Of a DNA stretch of 64,000 bases, positions 1 to 8,116 are shown in pieces. The notes beneath the pieces are model-generated. The model was not told the origin of the DNA. It made no database searches and was given only the letters and a program-made list of their open reading frames with translations. Both the position numbers and the translations under genes were made by a program. The stretch covers positions 62,001 to 126,000 of the forward strand of contig PLDC01000015.1 in assembly GCA_003134995.1 (NCBI GenBank). The letters run 5' to 3'. The stretch comes from Acidobacteriaceae bacterium. GTDB taxonomy: Bacteria > Acidobacteriota > Terriglobia > Terriglobales > Acidobacteriaceae. Within the stretch, counting starts at the first letter, position 1; each line of letters begins with the position of its first letter.

Positions 1-777
1 GAAAACTACTTTGTCGATTGCCGCCGCGAATTCTGCCTTGGAAAGAATCAGGCCAGCTCTTGGTCCGCGCAGAGTTTTATGAGTTGTCGAAGTAACGATG
101 TGCGCGTGCGGCACCGGCGAGGGATGCGCGCCTCCTGCCACAAGCCCGGCGAAGTGCGCCATGTCGACTAGATAGAGCGCGCCTACTTTGTCTGCGATCT
201 GGCGCATGCGAGCGAAATCAATGATGCGCGGGTACGCGCTGCCGCCGCCGATGATGAGCTTCGGGCGGTGCTCCTCTGCGAGTTTTTCCAGCGCGTCATA
301 GTCAATCGTCTCGGTCTCTTTGGTCACGCCGTAAGGGACAATCTTGTAGGTCTTGCCTGAAAAATTCAGGTGATGTCCGTGCGTGAGATGGCCCCCGTGA
401 GCCAAGTTCAATCCCAGGATCGTATCGCCCGGCTGCAGCACGGCGGCGTAGGCTTCCATGTTTGCTTGCGAGCCGGCGTGTGGCTGCACATTGGCGTGCT
501 CCGCGCCGAATAATTGTTTGGCACGATCGCGCGCCAGGTTCTCGACCACGTCCGCGTACTCGCAGCCGCCGTAGTAACGCTTGCCGGGATAGCCTTCGGC
601 ATACTTGTTGGTGAACACTGAGCCCGCGGCTTCGAGCACGGCTTCACTGACGAAGTTCTCCGAGGCAATCAGTTCGAGACCTTCGTGCTGACGGCGGGCT
701 TCATTGTCGATGGCGGCGGCAATCTGCGGATCGGCTTCGTACAGCGGGCGATACATCTTAGCTGCGGAATTCTTCAT
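1..777 (-). CDS. glyA: Serine hydroxymethyltransferase, N-terminal 259 residues (cut by window edge)
   Basis: PLP enzyme that interconverts serine and glycine while charging tetrahydrofolate with a one-carbon unit in the cytoplasm. The frame reads in from an ATG at 777 ([18 protein letters not shown]) through the GlyA signatures [38 protein letters not shown] and the PLP-lysine stretch [15 protein letters not shown] close to the left edge. The C-terminal part lies outside the window. The start overlaps the end of the upstream acetyltransferase gene by 20 bases, so the two are probably cotranscribed. Family assignment is certain from these motifs. Confidence 0.97.
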   Translation of the reverse strand, partial: MKNSAAKMYRPLYEADPQIAAAIDNEARRQHEGLELIASENFVSEAVLEAAGSVFTNKYAEGYPGKRYYGGCEYADVVENLARDRAKQLFGAEHANVQPHAGSQANMEAYAAVLQPGDTILGLNLAHGGHLTHGHHLNFSGKTYKIVPYGVTKETETIDYDALEKLAEEHRPKLIIGGGSAYPRIIDFARMRQIADKVGALYLVDMAHFAGLVAGGAHPSPVPHAHIVTSTTHKTLRGPRAGLILSKAEFAAAIDKVVF

Positions 778-1267
778 GTGGTTTTCCTAAAGGTGTTTCG
801 TAAACGTTGGGGCGGTGCAGTTCCATGTAGCGCTCCGGAGCCTTCACCGGAGTGAAGCCAAACTTTGCGTAGAGTTCATGCGCATCGCGGGTCAAAAGAA
901 TCCAGCGCCGCAGATTCTGCAGCGAGGGATGCTCGATGATGCATTGCATCAGCCACTTGCTCAACCCGCGGCCGCGATGCGACTCCAGCACAAATACATC
1001 GCCGAGGTAAGCCACGGTGGCGAAGTCGCTGACCACGCGCGCGAAACCAACTTGCGCTCCGCCCTCTTCGTAAATGCCGAAACACAATGAGTGCTCGATC
1101 GATCGCGCCACAACGTCGCGCGGAATGCCCTTGGCCCAATAACAGTTGGTCAGAAAACCGTGAACCACATCCAGATCCATGCGCGCACGATTGGTACTGA
1201 TCAGAAACTCGCCGCGCCGGTGCTCCATAATTTCTGAGTCAAGGCCGTTGGCGTGGGTGCTTTCCAC
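758..1267 (-). CDS. GNAT family N-acetyltransferase
   Basis: Predicted 169-residue acetyl-CoA-dependent acetyltransferase of the single-domain GNAT fold. The acetyl-CoA pyrophosphate loop is visible as [13 protein letters not shown] at about residues 95-107, preceded by the beta-4 strand [10 protein letters not shown]. The C-terminal half has the usual [11 protein letters not shown] motif. The open frame begins with GTG at 1267, but an ATG at 1228 ([12 protein letters not shown]) fits the domain boundary better and is the likelier start. The gene ends inside the first codons of glyA, implying an operon. The substrate cannot be deduced. Confidence 0.88.
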   Translation of the reverse strand: MESTHANGLDSEIMEHRRGEFLISTNRARMDLDVVHGFLTNCYWAKGIPRDVVARSIEHSLCFGIYEEGGAQVGFARVVSDFATVAYLGDVFVLESHRGRGLSKWLMQCIIEHPSLQNLRRWILLTRDAHELYAKFGFTPVKAPERYMELHRPNVYETPLGKPHEEFRS

Positions 1268-1621
1268 TCAAGCATTCTAACCTGCCGGACTTGGTTGCAG
1301 CTTGACGCCGAGAGTTGCCGCTGAGTCTGGGTTGCTCATCTGCATCGACTCTGGGCGTTCGCATTCCCAGGCTCTGCAGGTGTCCCGATTTGGAAAAATT
1401 CCGCCCTCAGCTCCGGTCTAGAGACTTATTTCTTTTGATGAAAGGCTTGACAGTAGCCCGTTTCGGACGTATTGTGAACACAGCATTACAGAGTAAGTCC
1501 ATTAGATTACTATAGTATCCATCCCCCGCTTTTGTTGCCTGTTTCCAGATGGCCAGCCGTTTTCGGTTGACCCCACCCATCTGTCACCGGTGACCACTTT
1601 TAAACCAGGAGCCTCATAGAA
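1268..1621. other. Intergenic region upstream of the phosphatase/sulfotransferase operon
   Basis: This 354-base stretch separates the divergent GNAT-glyA pair from the operon starting at 1622. A 66-codon frame at 1315-1515 has no ribosome binding site and no recognisable protein features, so it is not called. The only supported element is the sigma-70-like promoter at 1447-1475. Confidence 0.6.
1447..1475 (+). promoter_or_regulatory. Sigma-70-type promoter for the 1622-5796 operon
   Basis: A perfect -35 hexamer TTGACA (1447-1452) is followed by a 17-base spacer and a -10 hexamer TATTGT (1470-1475). This would give a 5' leader of about 140 bases before the histidine phosphatase start. Predicted from sequence only. 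Confidence 0.6.
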
Positions 1622-2266
1622 ATGGGAAAGCTTATACTTGTGCGCCATGGACATACCTGCCTCAACGTACCCGGGAGAGACGAGAGATTACGGGGTTGGC
1701 TAGACATCCCGTTGGACGATCAAGGGCTGCAAGAAGCGGCGGACACGGCGGAGCGTCTGGCGGATCATCGGGTCGAAGCCATTTACTCTTCTGACCTTCG
1801 CCGCGCGCGGCAGACAGCCGAAGTCTTGCGCCGCCGCACCGGCGCACCACGGGTCGCGACCAGCAAAGATCTACGCCCCTGGAATCTGGGAGTGTTTTGC
1901 GGCCAGAGAGTGTATGACATTCTGCCCTTTCTCAACCTGTTGAACCAGCATCCTGACATGGTCGCGCCCAGCGGCGAGTCGTTTTATCAGTTCTACGGCC
2001 GGTACTCGCAGCGCCTGAACGAATTGATGAATCTGGCGCAGCGGTCTTCCGGCTCCGTTGTAGCAGTGACTCATGTTCGAAATGTTCTGGCGACTCAGAC
2101 AATCATCGAACATGGCGACCGCGACCGCGTTCCGGTTAAGGGCGGTCCACCGACGGGAACACTGATCATCGTAGAAAAATTAGGTGGGGTTTGGCAGATG
2201 AGAGCGGACAACAGCAGACCCACAGTGTTCGTTGCCGAGGCTGGCCTTGCCGAGGCTCGTGCATGA
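1622..2266 (+). CDS. Histidine phosphatase family protein (phosphoglycerate mutase-like)
   Basis: 214-residue phosphatase of the branch that forms a phosphohistidine intermediate. The catalytic RHG motif is at residues 8-10 (LILVRHGHT). The second conserved block SSDLRRARQTAEVL is at about 61-74, and the distal catalytic histidine lies in VAVTHVRNVL. Length matches CobC/PhoE-like single-domain members. Its TGA overlaps the ATG of the next gene (ATGA), so it is translationally coupled to two sulfotransferase genes. A role in removing phosphate from a metabolite or from PAP of the sulfation reaction is possible but only inferred. Confidence 0.85.
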   Translation: MGKLILVRHGHTCLNVPGRDERLRGWLDIPLDDQGLQEAADTAERLADHRVEAIYSSDLRRARQTAEVLRRRTGAPRVATSKDLRPWNLGVFCGQRVYDILPFLNLLNQHPDMVAPSGESFYQFYGRYSQRLNELMNLAQRSSGSVVAVTHVRNVLATQTIIEHGDRDRVPVKGGPPTGTLIIVEKLGGVWQMRADNSRPTVFVAEAGLAEARA

Positions 2267-3381
2267 GCACCGGGGGTGAGGATCAAACACAAGAGCCGGT
2301 GCTGGAGCCGGGGCCGCTGTTCGTGGTCAGCATGTGGCGATCGGGCTCGTCGTTGCTTTACGCGCTTCTGAACAAGCATCCGCAGGTCGCGCTCACGTAT
2401 GAAGCCGATCTGCTGCTGTTGAAGCCCGTGTTTCTCAAGCCTGCGGCGTTTTGCGATTGGGCGGAGCGTTGGGAGTTGTGGAACGAAGCTTTTCAACGCC
2501 ACGGGTTGACAGCGGGGGATGTCGACGAGAGCATCTCGGACTTCCCCAGTGCCTTCAAGGCTGCTCATCAACTTTATGCGAAACGGCACGGGGCTACGAT
2601 CTGGGGCGACAAATCTCCCAATTACTACGACCGCCTCAACGAGATGGCGGACGACTTTACCGACGCGCGATTCATTATTGTCTGGCGCGATCCCAAGGGA
2701 ACGGCGAACAGCATTCTGCGCGCGGCCTCGCTGGGCAATTCCTATTTCAGCCGGAAGGGCGCAGCCCACTGTGGTTTCCTCGGGTATGAGGTATTCAAGA
2801 AGGAATGCGACCGGTTGCTGGCGCGTGGCAAGCCGGTGTGTCAGGTGAATTACGAAGACTTGATTCAGGACACTCCCTCGATGATGCGGCACGTCTGCGA
2901 GTTTCTGCAGATTCCGTATGACGATTCTTTAGCAGTGCTTGAAGGCGCGGATCGTTCGGCCATTCTCGAGGGCCAGCATCATGCCAACCTCAAGGGTGAC
3001 AAGATTGTCCGGGGTCCGCGGCCGGAACTTGTCGGCGTCGCGCTGCGGAAAAAGATCCGGCAGTATGAGGCTTGGTGGCACCAGATTTATGGCTCCGCGT
3101 GGCCGCCGTATCCGCAGCTGGCAGACAATGCCGTCCAGTCGCCTAGCCGCTTTTCGAGGCTTGTTGACCGTGTGCTTTACCTCACATTGCGAATAAGAGG
3201 CCGAATTTCCCCGCTCGTCTTCTCCTTCATCCCGATCTCACTGCTGCGACGCTATCGGGAGTCGAAGAGACGACGCCGGGAAGCCACCGACGTTGCTCAA
3301 CCCGGGCCCGTAGACGCGGGAGGCGCATCTTGTGCCGTTGCCTTGAATAGCCGGGCGGCACACGGAGAGGGACGCGGCTAA
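2263..3381 (+). CDS. Sulfotransferase family protein 1
   Basis: Predicted PAPS-dependent sulfotransferase of 372 residues, moving a sulfuryl group onto an unknown hydroxyl acceptor. The 5'-phosphosulfate loop is near the N-terminus (VVSMWRSGSSLLYALLNKHP) and the 3'-phosphate binding strand is FIIVWRDPKGTANSI. The frame is open upstream to 2191, but ATG 2263 is preferred because it overlaps the preceding stop as ATGA. A hydrophobic stretch near the C-terminus (LVFSFIPISLL) followed by many arginines suggests membrane association. It abuts the next sulfotransferase with no spacer. Confidence 0.85.
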   Translation: MSTGGEDQTQEPVLEPGPLFVVSMWRSGSSLLYALLNKHPQVALTYEADLLLLKPVFLKPAAFCDWAERWELWNEAFQRHGLTAGDVDESISDFPSAFKAAHQLYAKRHGATIWGDKSPNYYDRLNEMADDFTDARFIIVWRDPKGTANSILRAASLGNSYFSRKGAAHCGFLGYEVFKKECDRLLARGKPVCQVNYEDLIQDTPSMMRHVCEFLQIPYDDSLAVLEGADRSAILEGQHHANLKGDKIVRGPRPELVGVALRKKIRQYEAWWHQIYGSAWPPYPQLADNAVQSPSRFSRLVDRVLYLTLRIRGRISPLVFSFIPISLLRRYRESKRRRREATDVAQPGPVDAGGASCAVALNSRAAHGEGRG

Positions 3382-4224
3382 ATGTCTACTCTTACGCGAT
3401 GGCGCGCTCGTGCCGCGCGCACCCGGTTGCGCGCCCCTCTAGTTCGGCTTCGACATCTGGGACTCGACTCCACGGATGTATTTCTCGCCTCGTATCCCCG
3501 GTCGGGCAACACGATGTTGAGGTTCATGCTGGGAGAAGCATTGAGCGGTGTCTCCTCGAACTTTGACCAGATCCAACGCATCGTCCCTGAGATTGGGGTT
3601 CACGGTGAGGCCTATCCGCTGGTGCCGGGGGGTGGACGCCTGATCAAGACTCATGAGCCTTACCGGGGCAAATACCGGCGCGCGATCTACATAGTTCGTG
3701 ATGCTCGAGACGTGATGTTCTCCAGCTTCGCGCGCGAGATTGCGCTGGATGTGCTTCACGTCCGCACTTTGGATAGATACGTCGGCCCTTTCATGCAGGG
3801 GAAGATGACGCGTTTCGGCTCCTGGCAGGCACATGTTGACGGCTGGATGAACTCGCCTCTCGCAAGAACGGACGACCTGCTGGTGGTGCGCTTTGAAGAA
3901 ATGCGGAAAGACCTCGAGGGCACGGTCGCACGCTGCATGGAATTCCTGGGCAAGAAGGTGGATATGCCCGTGATTCGCGCCGCAGTTCTTAACAATTCTC
4001 TGGAGAAAATGCGCGACAAGGAAGACCAGGCTAGAACCTTGCCCAAGAGTCCGGGAGAAGAAGGCCGCTGGGTGGGCAAAGGCGCAGTTCACGGTTGGCG
4101 GCAGAAGTTGACGGAGCGGCAACTCGAGATCATCGACGAATCCGCGGGAGATTTGCTGGATCGCCTTGGTTACGCGAGAGGCACAAACCAGTCAGTAGGG
4201 ACCACGCCTGCACTTAGCACATAA
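3382..4224 (+). CDS. Sulfotransferase domain protein 2
   Basis: 280-residue cytosolic-type sulfotransferase. The PAPS 5' loop LASYPRSGNTMLRFML is at about residues 32-47 and the 3'-phosphate motif IYIVRDARDVMFSSF at about 103-117. The C-terminal block KGAVHGWRQKLTERQ resembles the conserved RKGxxGDWK region of the family, with the glycine-rich part altered. It starts on the base after the previous stop (TAA then ATG), so the two sulfotransferases are one transcriptional unit. It is distinct from protein 1 in length and sequence, so this is not a recent tandem duplication. Acceptor unknown. Confidence 0.88.
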   Translation: MSTLTRWRARAARTRLRAPLVRLRHLGLDSTDVFLASYPRSGNTMLRFMLGEALSGVSSNFDQIQRIVPEIGVHGEAYPLVPGGGRLIKTHEPYRGKYRRAIYIVRDARDVMFSSFAREIALDVLHVRTLDRYVGPFMQGKMTRFGSWQAHVDGWMNSPLARTDDLLVVRFEEMRKDLEGTVARCMEFLGKKVDMPVIRAAVLNNSLEKMRDKEDQARTLPKSPGEEGRWVGKGAVHGWRQKLTERQLEIIDESAGDLLDRLGYARGTNQSVGTTPALST

Positions 4225-4238
4225 CCTGAGGGGACACG

Positions 4239-4409
4239 ATGCAACAACCATCAGAAATTGACAGGCAGGACGACACGTTCAAAACGGCTGGCGCCGTCTC
4301 GAGCGTTCCACAGAATTCTGCCGGGCGTGGACGCCCGTCAGCCAACCGGTCTCTCAGAATCCGCATTGGCGGGTGGATCGCGAATCTCTTCAGCTGGTAT
4401 CGATATTAG
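4239..4409 (+). CDS. 56-residue micro-ORF with basic aromatic C-terminus
   Basis: A short frame begins 14 bases after the second sulfotransferase stop, with a GAGGGG ribosome binding site 5 bases before its ATG. It encodes a polar N-terminal half (MQQPSEIDRQDDTFKTAG...) and a cationic, amphipathic, aromatic tail (SLRIRIGGWIANLFSWYRY). It has no known domain that I recognise. The binding site and position in the operon favour a real gene. It may be a small membrane-active peptide or a peptide substrate of the adjacent sulfotransferases, since two tyrosines lie in the last three residues. That link is inference only. Confidence 0.5.
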   Translation: MQQPSEIDRQDDTFKTAGAVSSVPQNSAGRGRPSANRSLRIRIGGWIANLFSWYRY

Positions 4410-4479
4410 AGGCCAGTCGGACCAACCGCTTGGGCGACACAAGGCAACAAACCCTACTGCTCCCTGAGGTTTCATCCCG

Positions 4480-5796
4480 ATGTCGAATGCGGACTTTGGC
4501 TCGTTCACAATCTTTCTTTTCGTGCTACTGGCGGCAGCCCGCATTTTCGGATACCTGTTCATCCGCATCCGGCAGCCGAAGGTGGTGGGCGAAATCCTTG
4601 CCGGCGTGTTGCTTGGGCCGTCGCTGCTTGGGCGGTTTGCGCCCTCGGTATCGGCAGCTATCCTTCCTCTGCATCAGGGACCTGCGGCCAGCGCCCAGTA
4701 CGCCGCCGTACTCTCTTTTCTCTACAATTTCGGCTTGCTGCTTCTGATGTTTGCCTCCGGAGCCGAGACTAAGGGGCTGTTTAATCGCGAAGACCGACGC
4801 CAAGTCGCATGGCTGGGAGCCTTGGGAACTGGAATTCCTTTTGTAGCAGCACTGGTCGCAGTGTCGTTCATTCCGTTGGGCATTCTGGCGGGGACTTCCC
4901 ATGCGAGGATCCCGTTAATGCTGGTGGTGAGCATTGCCGTGGCGGTCACTTCCATCCCCGTCATTTCCAAGATTCTCTACGACTTGAAAATCCTGCACAC
5001 GCGCTTTGCCCGGCTGGTTTTGGGAGTAGCGGTAATTGAGGACATCATTTTGTGGGCTGTGTTGGCCATCGCCACGGCACTGGCTCAATCCGGAAGCGTG
5101 CCGAATCGCAAGATCGCCATGCATGTCGGCCTCACCGTAATTTACTTTGGGATGGGATTGCTGGTCGCTCCCAAGCTTCTTAGCCGGCTGACTCGGTCCC
5201 GGTGGAATGTGCTGGCATCCGCTTCGCCTATTGCTTATGTGGTGGTGGTTTTGCTGGCTTACTCGGCGGTGGCTGCGCTGTTCGACATCAGCCTGGTCTT
5301 CGCCGCATTTCTTGCGGGGTACGCGATTGTGGCCGATAAGGACTTTTTGGCTTCGGCGGTGGGCACGGTTTCGGATTTTTCGTTCGCTGTGTTCATCCCG
5401 ATTTATTTCGCGGTGGTGGGATACAAACTGGATCTTAGCCGGAGTTTTTCGCTCACCATGCTTGCCATTTTTCTGGTTCTTTCCTCGGTCGTGAAACTGG
5501 CCTCGGCGGGATTGGGAGCCAAGCTGGCAGGATTCGGAGTCGCGGACTCAGCGAACCTCGCGATGGCCCTCAACGCACGCGGAGGTCCCGGGATCGTCCT
5601 GGCCAGCGTAGCCTTCGACGCCGGCATCATCAATGCCGTCTTCTATACCACGCTTGTTCTGGTCGCCATTTTGACCAGTCAGGCCGCGGGCGCGTGGCTT
5701 GCCTACATCTTGCGCTTGGGACGGCCGTTGCTCTCCGGAGAAAGTCCGCAACTCGGATCCCAAGGCCAAGGTGAAGTTCTGGCGCCGATTGTGTAG
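4480..5796 (+). CDS. Cation:proton antiporter, Kef/CPA2 type
   Basis: 438-residue inner-membrane protein with about 12 hydrophobic segments of the Na+/H+ exchanger domain. Characteristic stretches are RQPKVVGEILAGVLLGPSLLG near the N-terminus and VAVTSIPVISKIL and LGVAVIEDIILWAVLAIA in the transport core; the latter holds the acidic pair that substitutes for the CPA ion-binding site. No TrkA-N domain follows, so nucleotide gating is unlikely. It lies 70 bases after the micro-ORF with a TGAGG binding site. It would exchange Na+ or K+ for protons. Reason for its link to the sulfotransferases is unknown. Confidence 0.88.
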   Translation: MSNADFGSFTIFLFVLLAAARIFGYLFIRIRQPKVVGEILAGVLLGPSLLGRFAPSVSAAILPLHQGPAASAQYAAVLSFLYNFGLLLLMFASGAETKGLFNREDRRQVAWLGALGTGIPFVAALVAVSFIPLGILAGTSHARIPLMLVVSIAVAVTSIPVISKILYDLKILHTRFARLVLGVAVIEDIILWAVLAIATALAQSGSVPNRKIAMHVGLTVIYFGMGLLVAPKLLSRLTRSRWNVLASASPIAYVVVVLLAYSAVAALFDISLVFAAFLAGYAIVADKDFLASAVGTVSDFSFAVFIPIYFAVVGYKLDLSRSFSLTMLAIFLVLSSVVKLASAGLGAKLAGFGVADSANLAMALNARGGPGIVLASVAFDAGIINAVFYTTLVLVAILTSQAAGAWLAYILRLGRPLLSGESPQLGSQGQGEVLAPIV

Positions 5797-5807
5797 TCGT
5801 GTCGGCG

Positions 5808-6923
5808 CTAGTCGAAGGCGGTTCGCAGGAACGAAGCCAGGTGCCAGCCGTCCATGTAATTGTAGGGCGCTTCGCCCATGGTGTAGTGGCCGCACGGGAG
5901 CACCACGACTTTGTGATCGAGTCCGTGGCGTTCGAATTCTGTCACTACGTTGCGCGAAAGCTCGGGCAGGAAAGTCAAATCGTACTTCGCGTAAATGATG
6001 AGGGACTTTCTGGGCCAGCGCGTGAACTGATTGAAGTAGGCCATCGGGCTTACGGCCAGCCAGGATTGCCGTAGCGTTTCGAGATTGGTTTGCGACTCCA
6101 TGCCCTGACGAATGTGACGCGTGGATTGTCCGTGCCACACCACGTCGGCGACGTAGGTGGATGCGTGATTGAATGCGGCGACGCGAATGCGCGGATCATG
6201 CGCCGCCGCGATGAACGCATAACAGGAACCGAGACTCGTACCCACGATCCCGAGCTTGCTGTAACCTTGCTGCTCGAGCCAATCGAGGCAGCAGCGGACA
6301 TCGACCACTCCCTGGCGCACGGCATCGAGCGTGCGGCCAACGTTGGCAGAAACGGCGTAGTCGGCGCGGCTGATCTCAGCGGGCATGCGGATGTCGTGAT
6401 AAGGCATGGTGAGGCGCAGCACGGCGATGCCCAGCATGTTCAGAAGCTTGCAGAGGCTGACGTAAGCAACGGCATCCGCGTTCCAGTGGGGCAGAAGCAC
6501 AATGGCACGCCGCCCGCGCGCGGGGAACCAGCGTGCATTCACCAGATTATTTTCGGGATAAGGAGTTTTCACCGGCGCGGTAAAGCGCAGGAACTCTGCG
6601 AACGTTCCTTTTACTTTCGCTTCGAGCTTTGGGTCGGGAACTTCGCGCGTGGAAAAAACTTTTACTTCGCGCTTCTCCAGGCGAAAGTCGGTCGGCGTTT
6701 TGTAGGAGTAGAACTCGTCGCTTGAGGCAACGATTCGCCGGTTGAAGTCGATAAAGAATTTCGCCGGATCATCGACGGCCTGGCCGGGACGCGAGCCATT
6801 CTGGCAAGGCCAGTCTCGCGCCCACTCCACGCCCCAATCCAGCGGACGCACCACGCGGTTGTTGTCCACCGAAGTCAGGCGGTGTTCCCAGTCATACATC
6901 CATTGTGCGTAGCGCGAGGGCAT
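5808..6923 (-). CDS. Alpha/beta hydrolase family protein
   Basis: Serine hydrolase of 371 residues if started at ATG 6923 (MPSRYAQWMYDWEH); the frame is open to 6992, which would add 23 residues. The nucleophile elbow GTSLGS, an acid in YAKYDLTF and the histidine in LPCGHYTMGE form the catalytic triad in the expected order. An extended -10 (TGCTATATT) ends 8 bases before ATG 6923, supporting the shorter start. It lacks a signal peptide. It converges on the antiporter gene with an 11-base gap. Substrate unknown; an esterase or acyl-hydrolase role is plausible. Confidence 0.82.
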   Translation of the reverse strand: MPSRYAQWMYDWEHRLTSVDNNRVVRPLDWGVEWARDWPCQNGSRPGQAVDDPAKFFIDFNRRIVASSDEFYSYKTPTDFRLEKREVKVFSTREVPDPKLEAKVKGTFAEFLRFTAPVKTPYPENNLVNARWFPARGRRAIVLLPHWNADAVAYVSLCKLLNMLGIAVLRLTMPYHDIRMPAEISRADYAVSANVGRTLDAVRQGVVDVRCCLDWLEQQGYSKLGIVGTSLGSCYAFIAAAHDPRIRVAAFNHASTYVADVVWHGQSTRHIRQGMESQTNLETLRQSWLAVSPMAYFNQFTRWPRKSLIIYAKYDLTFLPELSRNVVTEFERHGLDHKVVVLPCGHYTMGEAPYNYMDGWHLASFLRTAFD

Positions 6924-7122
6924 GTACCTTGAATATAGCAAGCGCGTTAGGCCGCGGCATGGCGGATTCAGCGAACTGTCATATGCTGACATCCAGCACG
7001 TGGATTCGGTCGCCGGATGAGCCGGCTGACGCGCCGCCTTATTTTCTCGACATGCCGAGTGTCAGATAGGCGGAGCCTTTGGCGCGGCGCTGCAGTGGAT
7101 GTAGCAGGGCAGAGATTTGGCC

Positions 7123-7132
7123 CGTAGCTACG
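7123..7132. promoter_or_regulatory. Palindrome upstream of brnT (possible BrnA operator)
   Basis: A perfect 10-base palindrome CGTAGCTACG lies 12 bases before the brnT ATG. BrnA antitoxins are known to autoregulate their operon, so this is a plausible operator. Only position and symmetry support it. Confidence 0.35.
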
Positions 7133-7144
7133 ATTGGAGTTACA

Positions 7145-7438
7145 ATGACCTTTGAATGGAACGAAGCCAAGAACCGCTTCAACATCCGAAAACACGGCCT
7201 GGACTTCGCCGATGCCGAGGAGATGTTCCGGGGTGTGCTAGTTGTAGAACCTGACACGCGGGAAGACTACGGAGAAAAGCACTGGATAGGAATCGGCACG
7301 ATTCGAGGGCGCACGATTGCGGTCATTTTCACAGAACCAGCCCCAGAGACTATTCGCATCATTTCGCTAAGAAGGGCACATCGTGAAGAACGGAAAGAGT
7401 ACGAAAAAGCGATCCAGGACGGACTGGAAGCGTATTGA
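7145..7438 (+). CDS. brnT: BrnT family toxin
   Basis: 97-residue ribonuclease toxin of the RelE-like BrnT family. The N-terminal signature FEWNEAKNRFNIRKHGLDFADAEE is typical, and the C-terminal IRIISLRRAHREERKEYE carries the basic catalytic residues of the family. The ATG at 7145 is chosen over an in-frame upstream start at 7079 because it places the FEW motif at the N-terminus. It overlaps the antitoxin gene by 56 bases, so both are translated from one message. It would cleave RNA and arrest growth when BrnA is lost. Confidence 0.9.
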   Translation: MTFEWNEAKNRFNIRKHGLDFADAEEMFRGVLVVEPDTREDYGEKHWIGIGTIRGRTIAVIFTEPAPETIRIISLRRAHREERKEYEKAIQDGLEAY

Positions 7439-7658
7439 CGCAATGCGCGACGAAGACATCGACTTTTCCGATATTCCAAAACTCGGCCCTGATTTCTTTA
7501 AGAATGCGATCTTCTGGCCGGGGCCGAAGAAGCAAATTACTCTCCGCGTCGATCCCGACGTGCTAACGTTTTTCCGCAAGCACGGCCGCGGTTACCAGAC
7601 TACAATGAACGCCGTTCTGCGCAAGTATATGGAAGCCAGAAAACGGCAGGCGGTGTGA
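7383..7658 (+). CDS. brnA: BrnA family antitoxin
   Basis: 91-residue antitoxin paired with BrnT. Its C-terminal half, KKQITLRVDPDVLTFFRKHGRGYQTTMNAVLRKYM, is a ribbon-helix-helix-type DNA-binding region, and the N-terminal DIDFSDIPKLGPDFF is the usual toxin-binding part. The order toxin then antitoxin is standard for brnTA. Its TGA overlaps the GTG start of the DUF202 gene, so a transmembrane protein appears coupled to the toxin-antitoxin operon. Confidence 0.9.
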   Translation: MKNGKSTKKRSRTDWKRIDAMRDEDIDFSDIPKLGPDFFKNAIFWPGPKKQITLRVDPDVLTFFRKHGRGYQTTMNAVLRKYMEARKRQAV

Positions 7659-8071
7659 TTCCAGCCGCAGCCCAACCTCGGGAACAGCCTGTGATCGAGA
7701 ATTCCAATCGAGCTCGCGACCACTTAGCGAACGAGCGCACGTTTTTGGCGTGGGTGCGGACGAGTGTCGCCATTGTGGTGTTTGGCTTCGCGATCGGGCG
7801 CTTTGCGGTTGCGTTAAGGCAGTTAGCCAGATTTCAAGGACAAGTGACACAGACCACCGGGCTTTCGGTCTGGATGGGAATGATTTCGATCTTCGCAGGA
7901 GTCCTGATGGTTGTGGCCGGGCTATTGCGATATCGGAAGACTCGGGCACAACTGGATGAGGGGAAGTTTGAGCCAGCGGGGTTCCTGGTGGATCTGGTGA
8001 CGATTCTTACGGCTCTGTTTGGATTGGCACTTGCAGGGTATTTGTTTTATGTGGAGAAGAGTTTGGGGTGA
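7655..8071 (+). CDS. DUF202 (YidH-like) membrane protein
   Basis: 138-residue inner-membrane protein with three predicted helices. The family signature RDHLANERTFLAWVRTSVAIVVFGFAIGRF spans the end of the soluble N-terminus and helix 1; helices 2 and 3 are around MGMISIFAGVLMVVAGLL and LVTILTALFGLALAGYLF. The start is GTG 7655, overlapping the brnA stop; GTG 7691 is an alternative that would trim a proline-rich leader. Function of DUF202 is not established. Confidence 0.85.
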   Translation: MIPAAAQPREQPVIENSNRARDHLANERTFLAWVRTSVAIVVFGFAIGRFAVALRQLARFQGQVTQTTGLSVWMGMISIFAGVLMVVAGLLRYRKTRAQLDEGKFEPAGFLVDLVTILTALFGLALAGYLFYVEKSLG

Positions 8072-8116
8072 GTGGCGGAGTGAGCGATTAGGAGCGGCCG
8101 TCCGTATCGAAAATCT

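Noticed and set aside
1315-1515. 66-codon frame in the 1268-1621 spacer
   Set aside because: No binding site, no recognisable features, and it overlaps the predicted promoter of the downstream operon.
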